DNA of 64,000 nt from Morinoia aosen (lineage: Eukaryota; Arthropoda; Malacostraca; Amphipoda; Talitridae). The notes under the pieces are model-generated. The model did no database searches, had not been told where the DNA came from, and saw only the letters and a list, made by a program, of their open reading frames with translations. The translations under genes were made by a program, and so were the position numbers. Every line of letters begins with the position of its first letter. Positions within the stretch are counted from its first letter, which is position 1. Below are positions 1-11,560 of this stretch, in pieces. The stretch covers positions 25,104,120 through 25,168,119 of the forward strand of contig CM059568.1 of NCBI GenBank assembly GCA_030386875.1, read 5' to 3'.

Positions 1-4
1 ATAT

Positions 5-47
5 ACATATCTATGCTTCTCAGTGTAGACAGTGCCTACATTACCTA
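5..47 (+). repeat. Direct repeat shared by both window ends
   Basis: A 43-base stretch beginning acatatctatgcttctcag recurs at 63958-64000 in the same orientation with one mismatch. The second copy is cut by the window edge, so its real length is unknown. It may be a dispersed repeat or the edge of a larger duplication. Confidence 0.8.
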
Positions 48-71
48 CTCAGAAAACACTTGTCAGTAATA

Positions 72-698
72 TACAGGGTGTTTCAGATTCAGAATAAGAG
101 GCAAAAAATTGCACACCAAGTGGAAGATTTCCAATTAAAAACTTTTTCATCTGTGAAATTTTCCGAAGAAAGAGACATTGAGATATTAGCCGTTTATTTT
201 TTTAAAGGATGAAATTTAATGACTAAATTACTCGCAATATTTATTTTGAATTTACGTTGATCGGGCGAAATGTTCTAGTTGCATGACCTCCTAGATCTCC
301 TGACGTGACTCCACTCGATTTCAATTCTTGGGGACACGTGAAGAGCCTTGTGTATGCTACACCCATTGAGTCTGAGGAAGATTTTGTGGACAGAATTGCA
401 GTGGCTGCAGGTGAGATAATGCCAGACGTGTTACCTAATATCTGGCAGCCGTTAAGGCTAACATTCGAAAAGTGCATAGATGTAGGTGGAACACATTTTG
501 AACAATTGTTTTAAAGTAAATTCAGAATAAATATTGCGAGTAATTGTGCCATTAAATTTCGTCCTTAAAAACAATAAACACCTAATACCTCCCAACCCCT
601 GATTTTTTGGGGGAAAATTTCATAGGACAAAAAGTGTTTATTTTGCCATTTTCTACTTGATGTGCAATTTTGTACCTCGTGTTCTGAAACACTCAGTA
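72..698 (+). mobile_element. Deleted Tc1/mariner-type element
   Basis: The ends form a long imperfect terminal inverted repeat: CAGGGTGTTTCAG at the left and CTGAAACACTCAG at the right, extending about 60 bases inward (both arms share aaaattgcacaYcaagtRga) and flanked by TA, the mariner-superfamily target. The 627-bp body is too short for a whole transposase and keeps only the C-terminal coding end (289-514). It is an internally deleted, non-autonomous relic. Confidence 0.8.
289..514 (+). pseudogene. Mariner-type transposase, C-terminal remnant
   Basis: In the frame of the last codons before TAA at 512 the reading includes RSPDVTPLDF and then WGHVKSLVYATP. This is the usual insect Tc1/mariner context around the third catalytic acidic residue (PDLxPxDFxLWGxLK). 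About 75 residues remain of the 300-plus expected for the family. The N-terminal DNA-binding part and the first two catalytic acidic residues are missing, so it is inactive. It lies inside the inverted-repeat element at 72-698. Family assignment at superfamily level is firm; the exact lineage is not. Confidence 0.75.
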
Positions 699-890
699 TA
701 CATAATTTTGTACACGACTCGTCATAAATGACGGGATTCGATATTGTCTGTATAGAAATCTTCCAGATGTGGATCATAAAGAAATAATACCATCCTAATA
801 GCACCCGCGATTAAAATATTCTAGTACTTGTGCACTGGTGAAACTCGCATCACAGATACTGTCATTAAGCATCTTTAAGAGCGTGAAAGG

Positions 891-1937
891 GAGACATATC
901 AACCAACAAAGACGAACAGCCAATTTTATTTGTTCAATGAAATTTCCCGTTGATAATCTTCCGTATTTTTGATGGCGGCTTTGTGGAAGAAAAAGTTTTC
1001 TTCAGTTGGTCTCTCTTAGTTCACAGACAAGAATTTGAAACTGTTGAAATTAGATCTTTTTGTTCTCTGTTTTTTGGTTTGCAGCTGCATCTTTTATTTT
1101 CGTTTTTTGTGGTTAAATTTAACTTTCTATAATTAAGCATGTTTGCGCTTCTAGCAGACTTGCATTAACCTTAAATAGCTTTAATTAACATTACTTTTGA
1201 CGCTTTGGCGTTCACTCATTAAATTATCTGTAAGCTTGCTCTGCTTGGGCAGCATGTCGTCCTTTTAATAAAAGTGGGTCTGGTACCTCTAACTTATTTC
1301 TCTCGCGTAAAAAGCAGTCTCTTTCTGCAACTTGAACTCCTCGACCTGGCTCTTGCAGCCTCTTGAATAGGCGCTTATTATTCAAGGTAATTAATTGTCA
1401 ATTAATTTTTAAAATCTTAGTGCTATATGCAATCTTGCAATGAGATACGATATTCAGCTAGTCGGCGACCAGACATCTTAAAACTCTGTATCTCTTTACT
1501 CAGAACGCCTCTAAAATTTCCTATCGGAGTACCGTGCTGATGACAGGCCGCGTCCATTGGATGTCTTTTATTTTTAGCGAGTTTCGTTTTAAAAACTAAC
1601 CTTACGTTAAAGAAGATTTTCGGTCTACATTTTAAAGAAATTTAATAATAAAAATATTACAGAGGACGCTGCTGTGCGTACTGTTGGAATCCTCAAGATA
1701 CGCCTAACTTGGGTACGGTTTCTCTTTTTGCGCATCTCGGGAAACGACTTGCTGTTGTTCCCTTGAAGTTCTTCTGTATTTGAAATAAATGTTCGAACAG
1801 CCGCCCTTAAGTTTTAAACCCTAAAACTCCATTGTATTAACATAGGAGAGATTACGCTCACGAAATAGCTAAACCTATTTATTTATTTGTTTAAAGGAGA
1901 CACTTGACCTTTTATTGTATAAGAACAATCAACACTA
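891..1937. other. No recognisable feature
   Basis: This stretch inside the inverted-repeat element has only short chance open frames. I see no splice-flanked coding segment or known domain. Confidence 0.6.
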
Positions 1938-2708
1938 TACTGGGTGTCCCACAAAAATGTCCCGGACTTTTTAATTGATTATATCTCCGCTTTAAATTAA
2001 CATGTTTTAATTGTCTTTTATTTACAATTTAGTCAATTTTGTTTCCTTTTCAAATAATTTAAGTTTTTGAAAATCAGTTGAATAACCACTTCAAGATGAT
2101 CGATTTACTGAAAGGGGTAAAAAAATTGTTCAAAGGGAAAGTTTTAAAAACAACACTGGTGTTCTTCTTCATTCCTCAATACCTACTGTTAAGAATAATT
2201 TCATAACGATGTATCCTACATACCACCAAGTATTTGAACCCTCTGAGAGGTTTCAAGGGTTCTCAATAATAGTGTTTCAAGAACTGATAGAAAACGGTGG
2301 AATAATGGGTAAAACTCTTCGTTCAATGGTGGCTAGAAGTAATACTTGCCTGGAGAGAAATGGAGGGTATGTCGAAGGATACTAAATTACTTTATTTATT
2401 TGAACGTTATTTAAGGTTATGATTTGTTACTCTTTAAAATTTTTGTTTGTCCAGTTTTATGGAAAGTACAAAATAAGGAAGAATATCAGTATTATTTAAA
2501 AAAAATTTCCTCTGAAAAATTAATTTTTCTACCCCTTTCAGTAAATTGAACATTGTAGAGTGGTTATTCAACTGATTTTCAAAAACTTAAATTAATCGAA
2601 AAGGAAACAAAATTTACTACATTCTGAAAAAAGGCAATTCAAATATGTTAATTTAAAGCTGAGATATAATTAGTTAAAATCGGCTACATTTTTATGGGAC
2701 ACCCGGTA
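1938..2708. mobile_element. Mariner-type MITE with long inverted repeats
   Basis: The left end TACTGGGTGTCCCACAAAAA and the right end (reverse complement TACCGGGTGTCCCATAAAAA) sit at a TA target and pair for about 220 bases per side, including gatcgatttactgaaaggggt near 2100 and its partner near 2540. The middle contains a decayed piece related to the transposase leader of the sister copy at 40006-40890. Non-autonomous. Confidence 0.85.
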
Positions 2709-3499
2709 TAATAAAAAGCCAGGTGTCCGTCAATTTATAAATAAGTATACAGTATGTTCTCGTGCGTAATTTCCCCTATGTCATTACAATGGGAATCTAC
2801 TTGCTTGGACAGTACATGAATACCATTGAAATATTATGAAAAACATGGCATCTGCTCACTTATGTTTATAAGTAAAAAATATTGCGTGAAAATCGAATCT
2901 ACTGTCAAGAAAATGCGGCTTATTGCATTTAAATTTAAAAGCATTTAAATGCTTCAAAGGTATGGCAATTTTTTTTAAAACTTCTTGCGAACAATAGTTT
3001 AAATTATAATGCACAGTTGCTGCTTGCTTGGTTGTTGTGTGCGTCTGTGACGTTCTGAAAGATGCTTAATGACCGTATCTGTGATTCGAGTTTTACCAGT
3101 GCAAAAGTACGCAAATACTGTATTTTAATCGCGGGTACTATTAGGATGGATATATTTGTTTGCCATTTTTATCTTGAGATTTTTTTAAAACGATACCATT
3201 GAATCCCGTCATTTTTGACCAATCATGTACACTAGTATCTTGATTATTAACATTCTGTAGTCAATTTAAACGTCGTTCGCTAATAAAGAATATAATGAAC
3301 ATATGCACATGTTTCAACACCTGCAACCGTTTACTACTAAGAATGACTGTCGTGTGTTTATTTATTCGTTTTGTGCACGCTGTTAAGAATAATTGATAGG
3401 AAGAAATTAGCACTGGCGGTCTTGGTTTCAGTTCACGGTCAATTAATACACTCATTTTCGTTGTGCAAGGGCTCTATAATAAGTCACTTTCAAAACAAT

Positions 3500-3650
3500 T
3501 AGAGCGATCCAGAGCCTTATAAACTCAAGTTTGTATTGTGAATACCGAGTTCGGCGGGGTATTGTATATTGCAATATGCTGTTTTGTACATTACAATATA
3601 CTGTATTACAATGAACTGTATTGCATATTACAATATACATAGGCAAGTTC
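3500..3650. repeat. AT-rich quasi-palindromic simple sequence
   Basis: Repeated attgYatattacaatata words alternate over about 120 bases near 3560-3640. The open frame across it is a by-product of the repeat. Confidence 0.5.
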
Positions 3651-3908
3651 GCAGTTGCTTTCAGTAATGCTGAAATTCTGTATCTTGGATACGACACGAA
3701 TGGCTATAACTACTTCTCTTGCAGCTCAAAAATACTGTGTTCTGAGTGTTTATTACTCTATTAAGAAAATTAAGTTATCTCTGGAATAAGCTGAAAGCAT
3801 GGAAACTCCACTCAAACGAAAATTTGTTGAAGAAAGGTATTGAATCTTGTCATTTTTGACGGTCCGTGTACACTAGTTAAGAAATAAAATATTCATCTTA
3901 TAAATTAT

Positions 3909-4196
3909 GAATAGGTGAAGTTGGAGTCACAAAATTATGAATAGGCGGAGTCGGTGTTGGAGTCGCCAAATTCTGGAAAAATGGAGTCGGAGTCGGAGTC
4001 GGAGTCGCCAAATTCTGAAAAGGTGGAGTCGGAGTCGGAGTCGGAGTCGCCAAATTCTGAAAAGGTGGAGTCGGAGTCGGAGTCGGAGTCGCCAAATTCT
4101 GGAAAGGTGGAGTCGGAGTCGGAGTCGGAGTCGCCAAATTCTGGAAAGGTGGAGTCGGAGTCGGAGTCGGAGTCGTAAATTTATTCCTCTGACTCC
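3909..4196 (+). repeat. GGAGTC satellite, 42-bp unit (array 1)
   Basis: The core is four tandem copies of the unit ggagtc x4 plus the 18-base spacer gccaaattctgRaaaggt, giving a 42-bp period, with degenerate units at the left. Because 42 is divisible by three, all frames stay open and give serine-arginine or serine-glutamate pseudo-proteins. The right flank carries ctccgcaaccctgg, the reverse complement of the sequence that opens the related array at 61026. Confidence 0.9.
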
Positions 4197-4420
4197 GCAA
4201 CCCTGGTTATGAGTAAATAAAATTAATACATTTTATTTCAGTAATCACCATGATGATGCGTCATCGATTTTTTTAGTCCGATTTGTTTGAAAATTTGCCA
4301 GTATATGTATTTCGTGAAAGGAAACCTTTTTTATTCGTGTCACTTTTTCGATTTATGCCTTAGTTTTTATATTTTTTTTTTGACGAAAAAAGAGTATTTC
4401 GGTATATTTTTTTGGATATT

Positions 4421-4730
4421 TCAAAACGAGACTCGTCATCGAGTTTTGATGCTAGAACAAAACCAAAAACAGTTTTAGAATCCTTGAAACATTTCTAACA
4501 AACTCAAGTTTTTTTTTCAAATTCGAATTCTTTGAAGAAATATATAGCTCTAAACCCAAAAAATTGTTGCTGATTTTTGAAATTTCAAATTTTTTGAAAA
4601 AATAGAAAAAAATTGAATTTGAAAAAAGCTGAACTTGAGAACTTGAGTTTGTTAGAATTGTTCCAAGGATTCTAAAGCTGTCTTTGGAATTTTTCTACCA
4701 TCAAAATTCGAGGACGAGTCCCGTTTTGAA
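4421..4730. repeat. Palindromic hairpin P1
   Basis: The outer arms (tcaaaacgagactcgtcatc... and its complement near 4725) carry the family motif gctagaacaaaaccaaa / ggattctaaaRctgtcttt. The inner stem is family-specific: CAAACTCAAGTT at 4499 pairs with AACTTGAGTTTG at 4640, then continues through caaattcgaattc. Confidence 0.85.
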
Positions 4731-5113
4731 TGTAAATAAGTCAACTTTTCACTAGAGCCCAGAAACAAACTATGTCTATTGAATTTTAATATAACGAAAA
4801 TTTTTTGTACATGAATGCAGTTTCGATGATCTATTTCGATGTACATACAATGAGCATCATTTTACTTGTAAATTTCAAGTAAAGATCTAAGAAATATCGT
4901 AGTTATGAGTAAATAAAAATAATACATTTTATTTCAGTATCCACCATGATGAGACTCTTTATCAATTTTTTTCGCCTGATTTGTATGATAATTGGCCAGT
5001 ATGTATATTTCATGAAAGGAAACCTTTTTTATTCGTGTCACTTTTCCGATTTATGCCTTAGTTTTTATTTTTTTGACGAAAAAAGAGTATTTCGGTATAT
5101 TTTTTTGGATATA

Positions 5114-5420
5114 TCAAAACGAGACTTGTCATCGAGTTTTGATGCTAGAACAAAACCAAAACCAGTTTTATAATCCTTGAAACATTTCTAACAAGCTCAA
5201 GTTCGTTTTTTTCAAATTCGAATTCTTTGAAGAAATATATAGCTCTACACCCCAAAAAATTGTTGCTGATTTTTGAAATTTCAAAATTTTTTGATAAAAT
5301 AGAAAAAATTTGAATTTGAAAAAAGCCGAACTTGAGTTTGTTAGAAATGTTCCAAGGATTCTAAAACTGTCTTTGGATTTGTTCTAGCATCAAAACTCGA
5401 GGACGAGTCCCGTTTTGAAA
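5114..5420. repeat. Palindromic hairpin P2
   Basis: Same outer arms as P1. The inner stem GCTCAAGTTCG near 5194 pairs with CGAACTTGAG near 5328. It is the closest relative of P1, in direct orientation. Confidence 0.85.
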
Positions 5421-5479
5421 GTAAAAAATTCGCCCTCAAAATCGTCATTTTCGGTCCCCTTTTCACCCCCTGGGGGGAT

Positions 5480-5640
5480 TCTAGTGTCCGTAGGGCCATA
5501 AATTTTCATGGCATAATAACCCATCCCTAAGGATCCTTTTTCAACATAAAAAAGTCATAAAGTCAACATAAAGTCTCCGTAGGGCCATAAAATTTCATGC
5601 CACAATAACCCATCCCCTAAGTATTCTTTTTCATCAAAAA
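5480..5640 (+). repeat. Tandem duplication, unit about 88 bp
   Basis: The segment tccgtagggccataaa...ttcatgNcaYaataacccatcc occurs twice, near 5490 and near 5577. No function is apparent. Confidence 0.7.
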
Positions 5641-5696
5641 ACATTTTTCAGTGGGGGAGCCGGTGGGGCCCAATTGGGCTCGGGATGATCTCCTTG

Positions 5697-7240
5697 GTTT
5701 GACAAAAAAAATTTCAACTCATCCTGGGTAGATTTGATTTTTATACTCAAGATACTTGCTGTGTTTTGTTAAATGAAGTTTGGATAAATAGCTCATGTGA
5801 CGAATACTCAAAGACCATTACAAAATGAATGTTACTGCTGTGTTTATCGAAAAGTATGGGAGAGGTAGACACCATGCACCGATAAATATAAACATTGAAA
5901 CTATTTAAGTTGGAAACCAAAAAAAACGGTATATAAGAAATAAGCTAGGTATTATATCACTCAGTGAAATTCAAGAACCAAATTTATCCTGAACAAAATA
6001 TCATATGAGGCGCTCAAACCAAGAACATTCAATTATTTCGCATGCCATCATTTTTTATGCTTATCATCATTGAAAATATTCGCTATTATATGTTACATAA
6101 TTTATGAATTTTAAATCAGTGTACAATTAAAATACCGCTCAATGTTCTTTAGGACTGATCCAAACTAGTGTGTTTCTACAAGTCTGATATCATATTTCAT
6201 ACGCAATAAATCAATTGCAGAAATATTTTTCAATGAACAAAAATTATCGTGAACCGTGTAAAAAACCGACAAAACTATATAAAATAAAATCTATCATAGT
6301 CATTGATTGCCCCAATAAGAAATGGTTGCATGGAACACCCGGTTTCTAAGTTCCCTGCAGGAAGTCAACACTAAAATATTAAACGTTAGCAAATTAAACT
6401 CACTGCGGCCTGAGGCGAGCGGGGGCGCAGCGGTCGCAGAGGAGATGGAGACAGCTCGGAAGCACGCAGAACTCGTCGTCGGTCTGAGTTTCGTCCTGGC
6501 AAACTGCGCAGGTCTTCAGGGACCCGCAGCCCAGCATCTCCTCCACCGTAGAGCAGGGCGTAATGGGGAGCTGAGGGGGCTGGTAGCAAAAGCCCCCTGC
6601 AGAATCAAAGGGAAGACCAAGCTGGCGACCAGATTCTGCATGTGGACGGCACTGTAGAAGGCGGTTCTGCCCTGAGGATCGTCAGCCACGACGGACCGCA
6701 TCTCCTCATACACGGGGTCGAAGACCAGCACGTTGTACAGAAAACAAAAGCTGACGAGGTCCCTCAGGTGAGCAATGGCGTTGCCGTCGTTGAGTTGCGG
6801 CGAGGTGATGCGCTCCAAGACGAGATTGATGCCTTCCACCACGTCCAAAACGTACCACTTCATCGATGGCACGAGAGGATAAGGAGCAGTTGGGGTGTAG
6901 CCATCATTTATACCATCAGTGCCCTCCAAAACAACGGTCAGCACAGACACCAGGGCTCCACCTGACGCAGGGACGGACGGGAGAGGGCGGCGCCCATGAC
7001 TCTCCGCAGCTCGCGGAAGCACATCGGCGGCACGAGGTGCTGGTGGCTTTGTTGGGCTGTGGCTACGTCCTGTGGACCAATACAATTGTTAACTCAAATC
7101 GTTCACAACTTTTAGTTAGTCAAATCCTCCACATGAAAAAAAAAATAAATGAATGGTAGGTACAAGCTGAGTTCATTACAATTTCATTGAAAAAAACAAC
7201 GTGTGGAAATTAAATCAGAGAATACTGATAAATAGGTAGC
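5697..7240. repeat. RING-gene duplicon, copy 1
   Basis: Starting at ttcaactcatcctgggtag, this segment matches 57172-57639 plus 59949-61024 (copy 2); its left third also matches 33843-34301 (copy 3). It is contiguous across gtgtttctacaagtctg (near 6175), the site where copy 2 carries an LTR element, so it represents the empty site. It lacks exon 3 of the gene, which in the other copies lies just beyond 5697. Confidence 0.85.
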
Positions 7241-8785
7241 ATACACTGTGGAAATCATATGCTCGTTGAGCATAGATGCAAAAATTTAAAAATTGAAAGG
7301 GACATGATTTGACATAAAATTTTTGAAAGAAAACAAGAAAAGTATTTATTGTTACAGCATAATATAAACAATGAAGTATTAGCATTGAACGAAATTAATT
7401 TCGGAATAAAAATATTTCGAAAACATTAACAATGCAAATTCAACATTCAGAGTAACTTCTCTAAATGATATGTATTCTCAGAGAATGCTTTAAGAACAGC
7501 TCTTTCTGACTTTGATTCATGCCGAACAAAAAATTTGCTGGGAAATCGAAAAAACTCGAGTTAAATTTCCTATGGGAATTCGAAAAAATATATCTTAAAA
7601 CTATTGTTTCCCAGACTATGACAAATAATCTCATAGGGCATGAGTTACTCTTTATTTCAAAAGCAGCAGTGGTCAAAGAAATATTGAAGAGGTTTTGTTG
7701 AAAAAAGGTAGAAATTTGAATGAATTTAAAAACACTAACTCACAAAATACCTTTTCAGGTATTTGAAGCGTTGTGAAGTTTCCGGTGAGAAATAGATGTC
7801 AGAAAATAAGAAAATAAGCCAGAAGTATTAAATACTGACTTATACATCCGTTAATTTTTGACGTATGACATCCAAAAAACTACTCCAATGCTGTCAATCA
7901 CAAAAGTTGATGTCGTAAAGCTTAATTTACTGATTCTTCCAAACAACATTTTACTAAATGACGCGCAAAATATTGAAAAGACCAATATAGTTAATTCACA
8001 AAGATCTACTCTTCCCCTTTGTTGCACACAGAACCAATACAGTCCTGACACCAACACAAACAATTGAATGAAATGGAAAGATCGGGAGCTATGAAAGTTT
8101 GAATTGAATTTAATGAATGAATTTACCAGTCAATTTGTCAATGATTTTGATGTGTCATCAGAAATAATATTATATTTCCCATAAACAAGAATTAATCACA
8201 GAAATTTTTTAGGAATCGCTCAATTGAGCATTTAATTAATGTTATTAGAAATGTGGACTCGTTTACTGTTGAATTTGGTATTTTAACGAGGGGACCGTCA
8301 AGTGGAAGATTTATCAAAAATTTTCTAAGTTCTATCTTGAATTTCGGCCACATCAGTGTTACACAAATGCAATCAATTTTCAAATAATAACTACCACGTG
8401 GTAGCCACTTTGCTATTATATTTCCTTGCAGAAAAATGTAAAAAAATCATTCTATATAAATTTCACTTCTTTGGCAGGTTCCAGTTCCGATACTAGTATT
8501 ACTACCTTTACAGTTATTCTATTTCAAAGCATAATATCGCTGCGTATCATGAACACTGCTGTTAATTTAAATTACATGCTGAAATGCTGCATGAGTAATT
8601 TTATCCTCTAAAATGAACAACAATTGTCAACAACTGATTGGTGCACTCACTATACTCAGGTAGGCCTCCTCATCTTCACGCGATACAACATCCAATATGG
8701 AATGGTCCACTTCACGGATGAACTCTCAAATCTTCTGCCGGTTCACAGCAGACCAGCCGGCAGCGGGAGAAGCAGGCTGCTCCAT
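6404..8785 (-). pseudogene. RING-finger gene, broken copy 1 (exons 1-2)
   Basis: Exon 1 (8785-8651) opens with ATG (MEQPASPAAGW), has one in-frame TGA, and ends in phase 0 at a GTGAGT donor after ...EEAYLSI. Exon 2 (7069-6404) follows a tccacag acceptor and ends in phase 2 at GCA|GTGAGT. Compared with copy 2 it lost one base near 6958 and one near 6575, so the frame breaks twice and the RING half is unreadable. Exon 3 is absent. The middle of exon 2 includes PLVPSMKWYVLD and VVADDPQGRTA; I know no family for that part. The C-terminal RING seen in copy 2 suggests a ubiquitin-ligase-like product. Retained introns argue for DNA-level duplication rather than retrocopying. Intron 1 (8650-7070) shows nothing else. 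Confidence 0.65.
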
Positions 8786-10600
8786 CACTCTTTGTGCGGC
8801 TGTTGGTGCTTTTACTCGCGGGGGTTACTTGCAATAAGTTTGCACAGGTGATTTTCAACACTGGGTGTGGCTTTCTAGTCACAAAACCTTCGAACCAGCA
8901 AAAACTGTTATTTTTTCACAAAGAGCTGATCACTGTAGCGCACGTGTGTTTTGCAACGCTGCAGTTGAGACTGTCTTCATAGTCAGGAGATTGGAGGTTC
9001 TAGGCCTACGATTCCCTCCAGTAAACTGTTTTTTCGTCGTGTAATCCGATACCTCCCATTCACCGATGGCTCCGCGCTGATGAAAAGGGGACGATTCGTC
9101 ACGGCTACCATCGGTCGGTTGTTTGGCAGCAAGCTTTTCTGAGTCGTTTGGAAGTGCCTTGCGCCAGACAGCTTTGGTTGCTTTCCATTGTTTAGTTATA
9201 TATTATTTTCTGTTACTTTAGACTCATGTCCCGTCTTGTCTCTTTAATTCGGTACAATGTTCATCGAAGTAAAATGCCCATGACTGAAGAATGAATTAAG
9301 TAATCTGAAAATACAACAGATGGTGATGTATAACTTTTATCAGCATGATTCATTAAGAAATTCAATTAACTTTGTTATTTTTTTATTCCAAACAATGTTA
9401 AAAATTACGAAAGTAGGATTTTTCAGTTTAAAAATTTGTTGACATGAAAATACTTTACTCTCGTTTTGTGCAGATATTGTACCTCATGGTAATCGCTCAA
9501 TTCGCATAACATGAATTACATTAAAAATAATCGGGCTTTTTCCATTTTTGCACTCCGATAGTAAAAATTTGAAATGCTGAAGAGAACCCAGTAAAAGTAC
9601 TTTAAATTAGGCATCACTTGAACCACGAAAAAATGCTGCTTTTTATGAGTGTACATTAATGACAAAGTTAATATAAGATTTTTTCCATAGTAGTGAACTG
9701 CATTAAAAATTATATTTGTTTCATGGTTGACCTTCATGTTTTGCATCATTAGAAAGTTAAAAATAAAGCGTAAATAATGAAGCTAAATTTGAATGCCTGT
9801 GTTCACTCAGATTTTAGAACTATCAGAAGAATGATAGAATTCCACTCCTTACTTCATAACTTCCATAGATCTAAGGTTACATCAGACATTTACTGTGAAA
9901 ATTTCTGTCTTTTCGCTTCTTCAACAACACAAGGTCTCAATTTCCGCTCATTGATTCAAGCACCAAAAATACCAGGCTTCATGTAAACTCATGAATGTAT
10001 ATCAACAGTAGGGATTTTAGAAATGAATTCGAAAAGAAGGGAATCTAAAGATCCAAATGCTGTGTGGACGCTTTTCACACAGCAGAAAGTAGAAATATAT
10101 TTTTTCAACACGACCGAAAATAAATTAAAATTGATCAATTAATGACGAATTTACAATTAGCAATAAACTTTATAAACAAAACTGTTAACCTCATTTATGA
10201 CCGGCTTATCTGATATCTAGCGGTAGGTGGAGACCTATTCGTCTGCTGGTTGTCTCCATTGGCCTGCTGGTAATGGTTAGAAGGTGGAGCTTTAATCGAC
10301 TGTGTCTTCACTTAACTCGCCTGTTGAAGAAATAGATAAAGTCATTTCATGATGTTTTAATCGCCGTTAGTAAATGACAGCCGTGGAGGTGTGCTGAGCT
10401 TTGATGAAAGGATACAGGATTGTTAACACTGTAAATTTCGCCAAACTGTTCACGTAGAACACTATCTCGTACATTCGTCAGTAAAATTCCTAGCTTGTAA
10501 CTTTGAAATGTTTCCCAACTCGTGCGCCAAAAAAAATCAAAATGTTAACCACTGAATAAATACAGGCCACAGAATATCGCTTTGTCTCTAATTTCCTGTG
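8786..10600. other. No gene recognised
   Basis: Upstream of exon 1 of the RING-gene copy. A GC-richer patch at 9000-9200 could be an old promoter region, but no motif decides it. The rest is AT-rich with chance open frames. Confidence 0.5.
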
Positions 10601-10616
10601 TGGTGTCTAATACTTG

Positions 10617-10652
10617 TGTAACACTCTGCAGTGCAGAGTTGCAGAGTGTTAC
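10617..10652. repeat. Perfect 13-bp stem hairpin
   Basis: GTAACACTCTGCA and its exact reverse complement TGCAGAGTGTTAC flank a 9-base loop (gtgcagagt). There is no U-tract or gene next to it. Confidence 0.75.
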
Positions 10653-10805
10653 AATAATTTGAAATACAATAAATTAAATACATTAAATTAAAGTTATTGT
10701 TTCAACCTAAAGAAGATAATAAAAATAGCATTCTAAGATGATCGTCATCAATGAATCATGAGAATGTAATGAAGTGTCGTGACAAATCAAATCCCTCGAA
10801 TGCGT

Positions 10806-11560
10806 AATAGTTGACCCCATTCTTGACATGTTCATGTCGATTTCAATATAAAAACTTCAGGTTTCATTTGTTTGCAGCGGTTTTAGAGCTGCATGACGAC
10901 GGATGCGAAATCATTGAGCGTGTGATGCTGCTTGCGTCCTCTCATGCTCTGCTACATGCACAACTGGTCTCATGGAGCAGGTTCCTTGTGATGAAGTGCA
11001 TTTAGAAAATGAACCAGCTTGACTTAAAGCGCAATCCGAAAATAATATCACTGCTGTTGAATTGATTTTGTCCTGTGGAGAAAGAAACGAATTATTCGCG
11101 CAAATGCAGAAAAACTTACTCAATCTCTCATAGAGTGACGGATGCATCACAGGTTCGCCCAAGCGACCACGGGTTACCTGTCATTGAGAAAATATCGCAT
11201 ACATTGAATAATTCAGAACAATAATCAGATGTAGTCGTAACTACTACAATCAACCTCAGCTTCATTCTCTGTCTCCACAGGACAAATTCACTTCAACAGC
11301 AGTGATATTTTTTTTGGATTGCACCTCAAGTCAAGTTGGTTCAATTTCTGAATGCATATCAGCACGAGGAGCCTGCTTCATGAGACCAGCTGTGCATGTA
11401 GCAGCGCATGTGAGGACGCAAGCAGCATCACACGCTCAATGATTTCACTTACGTCGTCGTGCAGCTCGAAAACCGCTGCAAACTAATGAAACCACAAGTT
11501 TTTATATTGAAAATCGGCAAGAACGTCTCAAGAATGTGACCAACTATTACTCAATCGAGT
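10806..11560. repeat. Foldback, arms about 280 bp
   Basis: The left arm 10806-11090 (containing cagcggttttagagctgcat and tgatgctgcttgcgtcctc) pairs with 11265-11550. The central spacer is about 175 bases. An equivalent copy lies at 54513-55255. Confidence 0.8.

Larger units (their letters stand above)
703..3240. mobile_element. Inverted-repeat-bounded element, 2.5 kb
   Basis: About 185 bases at 703-890 reappear in reverse complement at 3055-3240. The outer end reads TGTACAYGAYTSGTC, followed by AAATGACGGGATTC. A third partial copy of this end is at 3838-3880. No coding region is recognisable between the arms, and a mariner-type MITE (1938-2708) is nested inside. The superfamily is not determined. 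Confidence 0.6.
4205..5425 (+). repeat. Tandem pair of palindromic repeat units
   Basis: Two direct copies of a body (4205-4420 and 4902-5113, each starting gttatgagtaaataaaa) are each followed by a long hairpin. The spacer at 4735-4900 resembles 20384-20560 in the second cluster, so the same composite unit exists in both places. No coding capacity is evident. Confidence 0.8.

Noticed and set aside
3909..4196. Repeat-spacer pattern reminiscent of CRISPR
   Set aside because: Spacers in this array are identical, the repeats are hexamer runs, and the genome is eukaryotic with no cas gene.
3898..4212. SR-rich or TPTPTP-rich ORFs resembling splicing factors
   Set aside because: The 42-bp GGAGTC unit is divisible by three, so all frames stay open. 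There is no start context, no partner domain and no splice signal.
6322..7159. Plus-strand ORFs across the RING exon, including a 267-aa frame in the copy at 60097-60900
   Set aside because: The minus strand has the splice sites, the RING motif and duplicate-aware frame logic; the plus-strand frames are shadows of GC-rich coding sequence.
8391..8404. 14-bp perfect palindrome ctaccacgtggtag (E-box-like)
   Set aside because: Isolated and of a length expected by chance in repeat-rich DNA; no gene start is placed near it.
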